In this document: positions 7,475 through 16,801 of the stretch, piece after piece
How the letters are laid out: each line of letters begins with the position of its first letter
How positions within the stretch are numbered: the first letter of the stretch is position 1
Source of the DNA: Wenjunlia vitaminophila DSM 41686
GTDB lineage: Bacteria > Actinomycetota > Actinomycetes > Streptomycetales > Streptomycetaceae
Assembly (NCBI RefSeq): GCF_000380165.1
Contig: NZ_KB904666.1
Location: 1 to 64,000 of the forward strand
Length of the DNA: 64,000 bases
Reading direction: 5' to 3'
Notes under the pieces: generated by a model
What the model saw: the letters and a program-made list of their open reading frames with translations, nothing else
Databases searched by the model: none
Told to the model about the DNA's origin: nothing
Made by a program: the position numbers and the translations under genes

Positions 7475-8206
7475 TCACCTCAGGTGCGCCACCGCCGCGC
7501 TGATCCCGTCGAGGCGACGGGCCAGGCTCCCGGCGGGGCTGGCGCGGTTCTCCGCGGCGAACACCGGACGGAGCTGCGCGGCGACGGTCGCGTCCCCCGC
7601 CGCCGTCACCACCAGCAGTCCGACGAAGTGGTCCACCAACCAGCTCCGCAACTCGTCGGCGGGCGGCTGCTTGCCCTGGTCGAGCCAGGCCAGCGAGACC
7701 ATCTCCACGGAGGCGATCCAGGAGCGCAGCGCCAGCACCAGCCGTGGGCTCGGCTCCGGCAGCGCCAGGTGCGCCAGGATCTGCTCGAGGGCGCCGCGGC
7801 GGACCCCGTCCACGATGGCGGTGGTGCGGCTGGTCTCCGTCACGTACCCGCCGCGGAGCAGTGCCGCGTACCCCGCGTCGCGTTCGTCGACGAAGGCCAG
7901 GTAGCGGTCGAGGGCGTTGGACAGGCGCTGGGTGGGGGTGCCGGTGGCCGGCTCGAGGAACCGCCCGGACAGGTCGTCGGCGGCGGTGCGCAGCGCCGCC
8001 TCGTACAACTGCTGCTTGCCGCCGGGGAAGTAGCGGTACACCAGCGGCCGGGAGACCCCGGCCGCCGCCGCGACGTCGTCCAACGACACGTCCTCGGGGG
8101 CGTGCCGACCGAACAGGTCCAGGGCGGCGTCGAGCAGTTGCTCGCGGCGCTGCGCCACGGGCAGTCGCCGGTGGGCGCCGCGGTTGACCGCTCCAGGTGC
8201 TGCCAT
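7475..8206 (-). CDS. TetR-family transcriptional regulator
   Basis: About 243 residues from the ATG at 8206. The N-terminal helix-turn-helix is clear: RREQLLDAALDLFGRHAPE, then VSLDDVAAAAGVSRPLVYRYF. The remaining helical domain would hold the ligand pocket; LRSWIASVEMVSLAWLDQG is typical of actinobacterial TetR proteins in lipid or xenobiotic metabolism. It is the last gene of a three-gene unit, 63 bp after the Baeyer-Villiger monooxygenase, so it most likely represses the operon promoter at about 10,800, where a partial palindrome sits between -35 and -10. The inducer is unknown; substrates of the two oxygenases are candidates. Confidence 0.88.
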   Translation of the reverse strand: MAAPGAVNRGAHRRLPVAQRREQLLDAALDLFGRHAPEDVSLDDVAAAAGVSRPLVYRYFPGGKQQLYEAALRTAADDLSGRFLEPATGTPTQRLSNALDRYLAFVDERDAGYAALLRGGYVTETSRTTAIVDGVRRGALEQILAHLALPEPSPRLVLALRSWIASVEMVSLAWLDQGKQPPADELRSWLVDHFVGLLVVTAAGDATVAAQLRPVFAAENRASPAGSLARRLDGISAAVAHLR

Positions 8207-8269
8207 GCCTGGCAGCGTAGCTCCGACCGGCGCTCCGGTCGTGGTCGCTCGGGTTCCCCTCAACTTGAG

Positions 8270-9754
8270 CTAGCGCCCGGGCCGCAGCACCCGGTAGTGC
8301 TCGGGGCGGGGCCGGCGGGTGCGGAGCCGGTACTGCCAGGTCCAGCCAGGCCAGGCGGCCCGGTTGACGCCCTCCCCGTCGAGGTACCAGCTCGTGCAGT
8401 TGTCGGCGGTCCACACCTCCCCGGCCAGGGCACCCTGGATGCGCTCGTTGAACGCGCGCTGTTCCGGTTCCAGGACCTCCAGCGCCTGGCCGCCGCTGCG
8501 GTCCAACAGGTCGAGGCAGCGGGCGACGTAACGGGTCTGGGACTCGATCATGAAGATCATCGAGTTGTGGCCGAGGCCCGTGTTGGGGCCGAGCAGCAGG
8601 AACAGGTTGGGGAAGCCGCTCACCGTGGTGCCCAGGTACGCCTCGATCCCGTCCGCCCACACCTCCTGGATCGCGCGTCCGCCGCGCCCGGTGAGCGGCA
8701 ACTGCTGGTAGGCGTCGGTGACGTGGAACCCGGTGCCCAGGATCAGCACGTCAGCCGGGTGCTCGGTGCCGTCCCGGGTCACCACCCTGTCGTCGCGCAC
8801 CTCGGCGACCGCGGAGGTCACCAGGTCCACGTTGGGCCGGGTCAGCGCCGGGTAGTAGTCGTTGGAGAGCAGGGTGCGCTTGCAGCCCATGCGGTAGTCG
8901 GGGGTCAGCGCCCGCCGTAGCTGCGGGTCCTTGACCTGACGGCGCAGGTGCCACTGGGCGACCTGCTGCGCCGCCCACATCAGCCGCGGGTGCTCGAACG
9001 CGGCGAACCGGCTCTCCAGACGCCAGTAGATGGCGTTGCGGTAGGCCCGCTGGGCGGCGGGGACCCGGGCGAACAGCCTGCGTTCGAGGTCGGTGACGGA
9101 CCGGTCCGCCTTGGGCAGCACCCAGGGGGGCGTGCGCTGGAAGACGGTGAGCCGGCCCGCCCGCGGGGCGATCCGCGGCACGAACTGGATGGCGCTCGCC
9201 CCGGTCCCCACCACGGCGACGTTCCTGCCGTCGAGGTCCACCTCGTGGTCCCATCGCGCGGAGTGGAACACCGGTCCCCGGAAGCCGTCGAGTCCGGGGA
9301 GGTCCGGGATGCTGGGCTGGTGCAGCGGGCCCATGCCGAGCACCAGCGCCCGGCAGGTGAGGACGGCGCCGTCCGCGGTGGTGACCCGCCACCGGCCCGT
9401 CCGGTCGTCGTAGGTGGCCCCGCTGAACTCGGAACGGAACCGGATGTGCCGGCGCAGCCCGTACCGGTCCGCGCAGCGCCGCAGGTAGTCGAGGATCTCG
9501 GCCTGCTGGGGGAACATCCGTGACCAGCCGGCGTTGAGCTCGAAGGAGTACGAGTACACGTGGGACTGCACGTCACAGGCGCACCCCGGGTAGGTGTTCT
9601 CCCGCCAGGTGCCGCCGACCTCGTCGGCCTTCTCCAGGATGACGTAGTCCTCGCGGCCGGCCCGGCTCAACTCGATCGCCATGCCGAGGCCGGAGAACCC
9701 GGCGCCGACGATGACGACGTCCGGGTCCGGCGGCGTGCTGTCCTGGACGCGCAT
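8270..9754 (-). CDS. Flavin-containing Baeyer-Villiger-type monooxygenase
   Basis: A 494-residue enzyme with AGGAGG directly upstream of its ATG. It has the FAD Rossmann motif VVIVGAGFSGLGMAI at residues 13-27, the second Rossmann motif VAVVGTGASAIQFV for NADPH near residue 185, and between them the Baeyer-Villiger fingerprint FRGPVFHSARWD (FxGxxxHxxxW/D). Also present are EVGGTWREN and YPGCACDV, usual in this class. It would insert one oxygen atom next to a ketone, giving an ester or lactone, with NADPH and O2. It is cytosolic, 78 bp downstream of the diiron oxygenase and upstream of the TetR gene, so the three act as one regulated oxidation pathway. The substrate cannot be read from sequence. 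Confidence 0.92.
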   Translation of the reverse strand: MRVQDSTPPDPDVVIVGAGFSGLGMAIELSRAGREDYVILEKADEVGGTWRENTYPGCACDVQSHVYSYSFELNAGWSRMFPQQAEILDYLRRCADRYGLRRHIRFRSEFSGATYDDRTGRWRVTTADGAVLTCRALVLGMGPLHQPSIPDLPGLDGFRGPVFHSARWDHEVDLDGRNVAVVGTGASAIQFVPRIAPRAGRLTVFQRTPPWVLPKADRSVTDLERRLFARVPAAQRAYRNAIYWRLESRFAAFEHPRLMWAAQQVAQWHLRRQVKDPQLRRALTPDYRMGCKRTLLSNDYYPALTRPNVDLVTSAVAEVRDDRVVTRDGTEHPADVLILGTGFHVTDAYQQLPLTGRGGRAIQEVWADGIEAYLGTTVSGFPNLFLLLGPNTGLGHNSMIFMIESQTRYVARCLDLLDRSGGQALEVLEPEQRAFNERIQGALAGEVWTADNCTSWYLDGEGVNRAAWPGWTWQYRLRTRRPRPEHYRVLRPGR

Positions 9755-9832
9755 CAGGTCCTCCTACCGACTACCGACTACCACGACCGACTAGCGACGG
9801 GGGGGAACAGACGGCCTGGACCGCAGGCACGG

Positions 9833-10726
9833 CTACAGCAGCCCGGAGCTGCGCCACAACCGGACCGAGGGCCCGCTGAGCAGGCCGATCTCCTGTAGGA
9901 ACCCGGTCAGCCGGCGGGCCGAGGTGCGCATCACCTCGCGGCGGTGGGCGCTGCCCGCGGCCTGGGCCACGGCGAGCCTGGTGGGCAGTCCCACCGAGGC
10001 GTAGACCCGGGGGCTGATCAGCGACCTGGCCACCACCCTGGAGACCTCGCCGGTGACCGTCCGGGAGAGGCCGCGCAGGGGCGCCGGACTGGTGACGGCC
10101 TGGCGGCGCAGCTCCTCGCGGGCGTACCGCACGTGCCGGGACTCCTCGACCACGTGGATGCGGGTGATCTGCCGGACCAGGGGCTGCACCGACTCGTCCG
10201 GGAAGGTCTGGCGCTGCATCCAGTCAAGGATCTCCTCCACCAGCAACGTGGCCGCGAACGACCCGGTGGTGGTCGAGACGCTCTTCATCACCCGGGCGAG
10301 GTTGTGGTCGAGCAGGCTCGGCCGGTAGACCGGGGTCTCCAGCTTCTCGATCATCCGGGCGAACATCATGGAGTGCCGGCACTCGTCGGCGATCTCGGTG
10401 AGCGCGTACCGCACGTGCCGGCTGGTGGGGTCGTGGTCGTAGGCGTGCCGGGCGAGCAACTGCATCAGGATCAGCTCGAACCAGATGCCCATCGAGGCGA
10501 GGCTGGTGGCCTCGTGGCGGGAGAGCTCGATCCGCTGTTCCTCGGACATGGTGCGCCACAGCGGGGTGTCGTAGAGGGAGACCAGGGACGCGGGGAGGAA
10601 CCACTTGCCGGGCTCGAGCGGTGCCGTCCAGTCGACCTCGACCTCGGGGTCGAACGAGTGCTTGGCGGACGCGGCGAGCAGGCGTTCCGCATGGAGTTCC
10701 CGGTCCACGAACTGGGTGGAGGTCAA
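9833..10726 (-). CDS. AurF-like diiron oxygenase
   Basis: A 297-residue protein from the TTG at 10726, chosen because AAGGAG lies 7 bp upstream; an upstream GTG start would add residues translated from the promoter region. The non-haem diiron ligands are visible as paired carboxylate/histidine motifs: HEATSLASMGIWFE, EIADECRHSMMFA, VEEILDW and HVVEESRHVRYAREE. This is the AurF/p-aminobenzoate N-oxygenase family, whose members oxidise aryl amines or, in other branches, act on fatty acyl substrates. Genes of this family next to flavin monooxygenases and TetR regulators are common in actinobacteria. It is the first gene of the operon. Confidence 0.87.
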   Translation of the reverse strand: MTSTQFVDRELHAERLLAASAKHSFDPEVEVDWTAPLEPGKWFLPASLVSLYDTPLWRTMSEEQRIELSRHEATSLASMGIWFELILMQLLARHAYDHDPTSRHVRYALTEIADECRHSMMFARMIEKLETPVYRPSLLDHNLARVMKSVSTTTGSFAATLLVEEILDWMQRQTFPDESVQPLVRQITRIHVVEESRHVRYAREELRRQAVTSPAPLRGLSRTVTGEVSRVVARSLISPRVYASVGLPTRLAVAQAAGSAHRREVMRTSARRLTGFLQEIGLLSGPSVRLWRSSGLL

Positions 10727-10783
10727 CGTTCCGCTCCTTGCGGCGGGAGGGGCACGGGGCGGCGCCAGCAAGGCCCCGCCGGT

Positions 10784-10815
10784 CTTATGAGACTGCTTGT
10801 CAGTAAGCCCGTCAA
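10784..10815 (-). promoter_or_regulatory. Candidate promoter and TetR operator of the AurF/BVMO operon
   Basis: Read on the minus strand, TTGACG at 10815-10810 can serve as a -35 box. The following 24 bases (10807-10784) form an imperfect inverted repeat, CTTACTGAC ... GTCTCATAAG, and overlap the region where a -10 box must lie. It is 58-81 bp upstream of the TTG start of the diiron oxygenase. An AT-rich palindrome between -35 and -10 is the usual place for a TetR dimer to block transcription. The assignment to the TetR protein at 7475-8206 is inference. Confidence 0.4.
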
Positions 10816-10998
10816 TCCCTCTGGCCGGACGTGTTGACCTGTCGGTAACTCCCGTTGCCCAGCCAGATCGCACCGGTCACTGAACCCGTCCCCGGCCCCA
10901 CTGGCGTCGCCGGGGTGGGGAGGGCGGACGGGAGGCTCGGTGCGGGGCGCCGCCACGAGGGCGCGGGGGCAGGGCCGTTCGGCGGGCCCCGCCGCTCC

Positions 10999-11661
10999 TT
11001 ACTGGGTGGTCCGGGGCTCGATCGCCGCCACCGCGGTGGCCGGCGCGGGCCGCCGCTGGTGCCGGATGACGCGCAGGGCGAAGACGCCCGCCGCCACAAG
11101 TGCCGCACAGGACAGCGCGGTGGCCAACCAGGAGGCGCCCAGCCACTGCCCGCCCAGGTAGCCGAGGCCCACGCTGTAGGCGGCCCAGGTCACCCCGGCC
11201 AGCGCCGACCACGGCAGGAAGTCCCCGAGGCGGCGCTGCCCCGCGCCGGCCGCGACGCTGACGATGGAACGCCCACCCGGAGCGAACCGGGCCAGCACGA
11301 CCAGCGGGCCACCGCCGTGCGACACCACCGTGCCCAACTGCCTCTTGGCCACCGAAAGGCGGCGCGAACGCTCGATCCGCAGCTCCAGCCAACGCCCACC
11401 GCGGCGGGCCAGGCGGTAGGCGACGAAGTCGCCGAGGCAGGAGGCCGCCGCGGCGCAGAGCATCAGCATGAGGATCTCGAAGACCGCGAACGCGTGTCCC
11501 GCGGCCGACCCCGCGGTGGCCGCGGCGATCAGCAGCACTCCACTGGGGAGCACCGGGAGGAAGACGTCCAGCATGATCGACAACGTGACGAGTGCATAGA
11601 CCCAGGGCGAACTGAGGAGCGCGCCCAGTTGATCGATCACGTCAATTTCCCCGCCCATCAT
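10999..11661 (-). CDS. DedA-family (VTT domain) membrane protein
   Basis: A 220-residue integral membrane protein with the DedA layout. A hydrophobic helix from about residue 18 is followed by re-entrant segments (LPSGVLLIAAATAG and CLGDFVAYRLARRGG). The conserved F/R-P-G motif appears as LARFAPGGRSIVSVAAG, then GDFLPWSALAGVTWA and a final helix pair. DedA proteins help keep membrane potential and flip phospholipids or undecaprenyl phosphate; the precise substrate varies. The C-terminal tail is basic. The start may be the first or second Met of MMGGEIDV. It is a single gene, transcribed away from the AurF operon promoter region. Confidence 0.88.
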   Translation of the reverse strand: MMGGEIDVIDQLGALLSSPWVYALVTLSIMLDVFLPVLPSGVLLIAAATAGSAAGHAFAVFEILMLMLCAAAASCLGDFVAYRLARRGGRWLELRIERSRRLSVAKRQLGTVVSHGGGPLVVLARFAPGGRSIVSVAAGAGQRRLGDFLPWSALAGVTWAAYSVGLGYLGGQWLGASWLATALSCAALVAAGVFALRVIRHQRRPAPATAVAAIEPRTTQ

Positions 11662-11831
11662 GCGTCACGCCCGGGCGTCTCCCGGGCGGCATCCACTCAC
11701 GGCCGCATGCGCCGGTGGAGCTGGAGCGGCAGGGGCGGCTTGCGTCCTCCCGAACGGCCCTCCCGGGCCATCCAACCGTACAGCGTACGCCGCACTCCGT
11801 GAGGGGTGTACACCGGTCCCCGTGATGCTGA

Positions 11832-13301
11832 TCACCTCGCCTGCGGAGGATTGTCGGGCTTTGCCCGGTTGAGGATAAGGGGCCGACCAACAGGCGTGGT
11901 CAGCCCCGGCTCGAGTGACCCGGCGCGGACCCGGTCCAGCGCGGCGCCGGCCACCGGGCGCGCGACCCCCCGGACCGACGTGGCCAGTTCGCCCTCGAGC
12001 GCGGACAACGCCGCGGTGACCCGGGGCGACGACGGGCACCGGGCCACCAGCCGACCCGCCTCGGCGGCGTGCGCCGCGGCCCCCTCGACGTCCCCGACGC
12101 GCACACAGGCCAGACCGGCCCTGGCCAGGTAGAGACCGCGGTCCCGGGTCAACGACCGGTCCTGGACCCGGAGCGCCCGCTCGAGCAACCCCCGCGCCTG
12201 GTGCGCCAGGCCGAGTTCGAGCAGGGCGAGGCCCGACTGGGCGGCGAGTTCCGCGGCGTCGAACCAGTACAGCCACGGGGGGCCCGGGTCGGTGTGGGCC
12301 GACCCCAGCAACGCCTCGGCCCGCTCCAGGGCCCGCCGGCAGCCCGGCTCGTCGTTGAGCAGGGCCAGTGCCCTGGCCCTGCGGGTCTCCACCATCGCGC
12401 GCAACCGCCCCGCGGCACCACCGGCCGCGCTGGCCGCCGCGTCCGCCGCCGCCAGCGCGTCCCGGGGCCGCCCGGACAACACCGCCTCCAAGCTCAACCC
12501 GGCGAGCAGGTTCGCCGCCAACGAACGGTCCCGCGCGGCGTGCGCCACCCGCAGCCCGGTGAGGAACAGCCGCTGGGCCGCCGCGGGGCGGCCGGTGTCC
12601 GCGGCGGCCCACCCACCGAGCTGCGCCAGGTCGGCGGCGACCGCGAACAGCCGACCGTCCACCGACCTGTCCCGGGCGCCACGGTGCAGCAGGTCGGCGA
12701 CGATCCGCAGGTCCGCCTCCACCCGGTGCCGCACCGCCGCCCCGCCGAGCCGGTCGTCCAGCCGACGCAGCCCCAGTACCCCCGCCTCCAGCCAGGCGAC
12801 GGTGGCCCCGTCGGCCACCGCGTCCGCGAGGTGGCCGTTCACCTGCCGGGCCACCGGCGCCGCCGCCGCCCAGTCGGCTATCGCCTCCCGCAACGCCTGC
12901 CCGGTGACCAGCGGTTGCTCCCGGGTGTCCTCGGCCGCCCAGCCGTCGGCGAGCAGCGTGCGCAGCGCCGCGACGCTCCCCGCCGCCGTCCAGGGAAGCC
13001 CGGACGGCACCGAGCCCGGCACCGGGAGCCAGTGCGGCCACGGCCGGTCCCGCAGTTCGCGAGGGGGCACCCCGAGCGCCCTGGCCAACGCCCGTTGGCT
13101 GTCCGGCTCCGGAACCACCCCCCAGTGTTCCCAGCGCCAGATCTTCTCCCGTCGGGCCGCCATCGGCACGCCGAGCGCGCGGGCGTTCTCCGCGACCACC
13201 CTGGCCAGGTCCTGGTAGCTCCATCCCCGGCTGCGGCGGACGTGCGCCAGCGGATGCGGGGACTCCTGGGGGAAGGCGTCGTTCAAAGCCGGGCTCCTCA
13301 T
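11832..13301 (-). CDS. XRE-type regulator with helical (TPR-like) sensor region
   Basis: About 489 residues. Residues about 15-70 form a helix-turn-helix of the Streptomyces Xre type (HPLAHVRRSRGWSYQDLARV ... KIWRWEHWGVVPEPDSQRAL). The rest is alanine-rich helical hairpins, probably degenerate tetratricopeptide repeats (ALAAADAAASAAGG, RRALERAEALLGSA, LLERALRVQDRSL). Such proteins are putative cytosolic regulators that may bind peptides or small ligands. The ATG at 13301 is given; a TTG at 13286 with GAGGAG seven bases upstream is an equally good or better start and would give a protein beginning NDAFPQESP. It has no partner gene next to it. Confidence 0.8.
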   Translation of the reverse strand: MRSPALNDAFPQESPHPLAHVRRSRGWSYQDLARVVAENARALGVPMAARREKIWRWEHWGVVPEPDSQRALARALGVPPRELRDRPWPHWLPVPGSVPSGLPWTAAGSVAALRTLLADGWAAEDTREQPLVTGQALREAIADWAAAAPVARQVNGHLADAVADGATVAWLEAGVLGLRRLDDRLGGAAVRHRVEADLRIVADLLHRGARDRSVDGRLFAVAADLAQLGGWAAADTGRPAAAQRLFLTGLRVAHAARDRSLAANLLAGLSLEAVLSGRPRDALAAADAAASAAGGAAGRLRAMVETRRARALALLNDEPGCRRALERAEALLGSAHTDPGPPWLYWFDAAELAAQSGLALLELGLAHQARGLLERALRVQDRSLTRDRGLYLARAGLACVRVGDVEGAAAHAAEAGRLVARCPSSPRVTAALSALEGELATSVRGVARPVAGAALDRVRAGSLEPGLTTPVGRPLILNRAKPDNPPQAR

Positions 13302-13979
13302 GGCCAGGGTCGCCGGGGCGCGTTGGTTCTCCGTCGGGGCTCGTGCCGGTCCTCGCTGCCGGTGTCGGGTCGGTGCCCCGGACCCGGCGCCGGGTCCGCC
13401 CGGGACGGTTGTCGGGTCCGGCGCTCGGCTCTGGTTCTTCGGGGCGGCAGGATACCCAGCGGTGGTTTCCGACGTCCCCCGGGAACCCTGGAGTTCGCGG
13501 GGGCGTCCTGGTGGAGAGGGAGGGTGGGCCGGGGCCCGCCGGCCCCGGGGAGGTTCGCGACGGGCCGCCGCGGCGGGGCACGCGGCCGGCACGCGACGTC
13601 CCGGGCGGCGGCTCCGGGGCCCGGACCCCGGACGGGTGACGGACTCCGTGAGCCGGGCCGCACCGGCACGTTCGCCACCAGCCGGGCCGCAGCGGCACGT
13701 TCGCCACCAGCGGGGACAGGGCCGGGAAACCGGGCGAATCGGTTGATGGGGCCCGCTAACGGCTCCCGACTCCACGTCTGGGACAACACCGAGACAACGG
13801 ACGCGGCCTTGAAGCGTACGAGCGGTTACCGCTTGGCTGTGGTCGATCACCGTGCGTCGGCGGCACCTGGCGTCCCGCCGCGGCCCGCCACCGCGGCCCC
13901 GTCGCCCGCGGGCGTTCCCGCACGCACCCGATCAACGAGCCCACATGCCCGGAGCTGGAGGTGACCACGCCGTGGACCA
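13302..13979. other. Gene-free divergent region
   Basis: 678 bp between the divergent XRE gene and the next plus-strand gene contain no frame with convincing protein features, although open frames exist in all phases because of the G+C content. The only marked structure is the two-copy tandem repeat at 13651-13708. Confidence 0.5.
13651..13708. repeat. Two-copy 29-bp tandem repeat
   Basis: Two adjacent 29-bp units (13651-13679 and 13680-13708), beginning AGCCGGGCCGCA and ending ACGTTCGCCACC, differ at one position. A third partial copy (AGCGGGG) follows. It lies between divergent genes and could be a recent local duplication or a double regulator site. Confidence 0.7.
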
Positions 13980-15014
13980 GTGCCGTCGGAGCCCACGGCG
14001 TTCCGCCCGCTCTTCCCGATCCGCGTGCGCCGCCGCTCGCCCGACCGCCTCCGCCCGCTGATGCCGCCTCCGCCCTTCCGGTTCTCCCTGACCAGGAACG
14101 ACTTCACCCTGGACCCGGCGCTCGACGACACGGCGCTCGCGGCGGCGCGGGACGCCATGGCCCTGGGCCGCTGGTCGCAGGCCCGCGCCCTGCTCGCGAA
14201 GACGGGTGACGACTGGGACCTCCGCGGCCACCGGCTGGTGGTGCTCGGCGAGGTGGCGGCCAACGGCTGGGCGCAGGACTGGCTGCTCGCCGAGCCGGAC
14301 AGCGTGGACGCCGCGACGTTGCACGCCTTCGCGTCGGTGCTGCTGGCCGCCCGGGGCAGGGGCAGGCCGGAGCCGGCGCGGGAGGCGTGCCTGGCCGCGG
14401 CCCGCCTCGTCCCCGCCGATCCCTCGCCCTGGCTGGCCATGCTGATCCTGGCCCGGTACACCGGGACGGACGACGAACGCATGCGGGCGTTCGACCAGGT
14501 GCGGGGCCGGCACCGCGAGCACCACCACGCCCACCACCTGATGGCCGCCTGCCTGGCGGAACGACAGAAGGGCGACGGCGACGACCCGTTCCACGAGGTC
14601 TACGAGTTCGCGGAGTGGGCCGCCGGCGAGGCACCCCCCGGCTCGCCGCTCGCGGTGCTGCCGGTGGTCGCCCACGTCGAGCGCTACCGGGTGCTCGCCG
14701 AGGCGGGACACGAGCCGCACAACCCCGCCAACTCCGACCAGTGGACCTCCTGGCGGGCGGGCCACGCGCATGCCGCCGCGTTCAGTTGGTGGCTCGACTG
14801 GGACGGCAGGGACCACCCCCGGCTCAAGGTCGATCTGAACTTCCTCGCCTACGCGAAGTTCCACGAGGGACGGATGGCCGAGGCCGCGGGCCTCTTCGGC
14901 AGCATCGGCCGGAACGCCACGCGGATCCCCTGGTCCTACCCGGGGCGCGACCCCGAGAAGGCGTTCCGTGCCGCCCGCACCACGGCAGTCGGCCTCGGAG
15001 CCGCCGGCGCGTGA
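13980..15014 (+). CDS. Hypothetical alpha-helical protein (TPR-like)
   Basis: Up to 344 residues from the GTG at 13980; the ATG at 14061 (MPPPPFRFSL) is a plausible shorter start, since GGAGG at 13957 is too far from 13980. I do not recognise the family with certainty. After a proline-rich start come helical hairpins rich in alanine (AAARDAMALGRWSQARALL, REACLAAARLVPADPSPWLAML) and a conserved-looking centre with histidines (RHREHHHAHHLMAACLAER) and tryptophans (WTSWRAGHAHAAAFSWWLDW). No signal peptide or membrane segment. It is followed after 86 bp by an amino-acid permease, possibly in one transcript. Confidence 0.7.
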   Translation: MPSEPTAFRPLFPIRVRRRSPDRLRPLMPPPPFRFSLTRNDFTLDPALDDTALAAARDAMALGRWSQARALLAKTGDDWDLRGHRLVVLGEVAANGWAQDWLLAEPDSVDAATLHAFASVLLAARGRGRPEPAREACLAAARLVPADPSPWLAMLILARYTGTDDERMRAFDQVRGRHREHHHAHHLMAACLAERQKGDGDDPFHEVYEFAEWAAGEAPPGSPLAVLPVVAHVERYRVLAEAGHEPHNPANSDQWTSWRAGHAHAAAFSWWLDWDGRDHPRLKVDLNFLAYAKFHEGRMAEAAGLFGSIGRNATRIPWSYPGRDPEKAFRAARTTAVGLGAAGA

Positions 15015-15100
15015 CCCCGCACCCCCAGGCCAGCCCCTCCGGTCACCCGAACCCCTCCCCACGGCCGGAGTCCCCCCGCCACCACCGGAAGGACCCCCTC

Positions 15101-16642
15101 ATGCGCACGGGCCGTGACATCGCCCCCAGCCCTCCGCGCGGACGACCAGCCATCAACACCTACAAGGGCGAGGACCGGGCCCTGCGCGGCGGCCGCCTCG
15201 GCCCCCTCGGGCTGCTGCTCTCCGTCCTGGCGGCGTCGGCCCCGATGACCGTGGTCGCGACCGGTCTCTCCCTCGGGTACGCGGTGACCCAGGTCAGGTC
15301 GGAGCCCCTGGCCTACCTGCTGATGGGCGCCGTGCTCGCGCTGTTCGCCGTGGGGTACTCCGAACTCGGCCGCCACGTGCACAACGCGGGCGCCTTCTAC
15401 GCGTACATCGCCCGGGGCCTGGGCAGCACCCCGGCGATCAGCGCCTCGTTCGTCGCGCTGATCGCCTACAACGCCATGCAGATCGGCCTGTACGGCATGT
15501 TCGGGGTGCACAGCGCCCACCTGCTCGACGAGTACTTCGGCCTGGACGTCGCCTGGTGGGTCTGCGCCCTGGTCTGTGTCGCGCTGGTCACCCTGCTCGG
15601 TGTGCTGAAGACCGACCTCAACGTCCGGGTGCTCGGGGGGCTGTTGGCGGTCGAGTGCGTCCTGGTGCTCGTCTGCGACGTCGCCTTCCTCGGCGACCCC
15701 GGTCCTTCCGGGGTGTCCGCGGCGGCCTGGGGGCTGGACGGCCTCAGTGGTGACGGCGTCGGGGTGGTCTTCGTCTTCGCGGTCGCCAGCTTCATGGGCC
15801 TGGAGTCGGCACCGGTCTACGCCGAGGAGGCGCACGACCCGCAGGTGTCGGTGGGCCGCACCACCTTCCTCGCCGTGGCGGTCACCGCGGTCCTGTACTC
15901 CCTCAGCTCGTGGGCCGTCGGGGTGGCCGCCGGACCGGACGATGTCATCGGGGCCGCGGCGGGCAACGAGAACGTGGTCATCGCCATGGCCGGCGACAGG
16001 CTCGGCCCCGTCTTCGGGGACCTGCTCCAGGTCTCCCTGCTGACCAGCCTGTTCGTCGCGCTGCTCAGCTTCCACAACGTCGTCGCCCGCTACTCCTTCG
16101 CGATGGGCCGGGAGGGCCTGCTGCCCAGGGCGGTCGGCCGCGCCTCGCGCGGCGGCGGCGCCCCGGCGCTGGGCAGCCTGTTGCAGTCCGCGCTGGCGCT
16201 GCTGACCCTGGCGCTCTTCGTGCTGACGGACCGGGACCCCGTCTACGACCTGTACGGCTGGATGCCCAACGTGGGCGCCCTGGGCGTGGTGCTGCTGATG
16301 GCGACCACCTCGGTGGCGGCGGTGGCGTTCTTCGTCAAGCGCCGCGTCGCCCGTGCCCTGGCCTGGCGGCTGGGCACCGCGGTGCTCTCCGCGGTGCTCC
16401 TGTTCGCCGTCTTCCTGCTGGCCGTCGCCAGGTTCGACGTACTGGCCGGCGCGGAGCCGGACTCCCCGCTGCGCTGGGCGCTGCCCGGCCTGATCGTCGC
16501 CACCGCCGTGCTCGGGTTGCTGTACGGGGCGCTGCTGCGGGTCCGCGACCCCGAACTGCACGCCAGGGTCGGCCTGGGCAACGAGGCGTTCCAGCTCGAG
16601 AAGGTGGCGGGGGGCGTCGCCGGTCAGCCCGCGGGTGCCTGA
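15101..16642 (+). CDS. APC-superfamily amino acid permease
   Basis: A 513-residue membrane transporter starting at the ATG at 15101 (GGAAGGA eight bases upstream). The first helix carries GLLLSVLAASAPMTVVATG, followed by SELGRHVHNAGAFYAYIARG, the APC consensus around helix 3. About 12 hydrophobic helices follow, with FMGLESAPVYAEEAHDPQ after helix 6, which is the conserved intracellular gate region. Members import amino acids or amines with protons or by exchange; specificity is not evident. It has a normal length and is intact. The preceding helical protein may be co-transcribed. A strong terminator follows at 16723-16768. Confidence 0.9.
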   Translation: MRTGRDIAPSPPRGRPAINTYKGEDRALRGGRLGPLGLLLSVLAASAPMTVVATGLSLGYAVTQVRSEPLAYLLMGAVLALFAVGYSELGRHVHNAGAFYAYIARGLGSTPAISASFVALIAYNAMQIGLYGMFGVHSAHLLDEYFGLDVAWWVCALVCVALVTLLGVLKTDLNVRVLGGLLAVECVLVLVCDVAFLGDPGPSGVSAAAWGLDGLSGDGVGVVFVFAVASFMGLESAPVYAEEAHDPQVSVGRTTFLAVAVTAVLYSLSSWAVGVAAGPDDVIGAAAGNENVVIAMAGDRLGPVFGDLLQVSLLTSLFVALLSFHNVVARYSFAMGREGLLPRAVGRASRGGGAPALGSLLQSALALLTLALFVLTDRDPVYDLYGWMPNVGALGVVLLMATTSVAAVAFFVKRRVARALAWRLGTAVLSAVLLFAVFLLAVARFDVLAGAEPDSPLRWALPGLIVATAVLGLLYGALLRVRDPELHARVGLGNEAFQLEKVAGGVAGQPAGA

Positions 16643-16722
16643 CCGCGGCACCCGGTGTCGACGTCGGCGCCGCCGGTCCCTGCGCCCGGCCTGCCCAGGA
16701 CGCCACGCCGGGGCGCTGAGGA

Positions 16723-16768
16723 GGTCCCGCGGGCCGCTGTCGAACCCCCGCCCTGGGCCCGCGGGACC
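16723..16768. terminator. Strong bidirectional hairpin terminator
   Basis: GGTCCCGCGGGCC (16723-16735) and GGCCCGCGGGACC (16756-16768) give a perfect 13-bp stem with a 20-base loop. It separates the permease gene from the convergent small gene at 16802-17035. Confidence 0.75.
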
Positions 16769-16801
16769 GGACTCACCCTCGGTCGCTGCCGGGCGTCCCG
16801 C

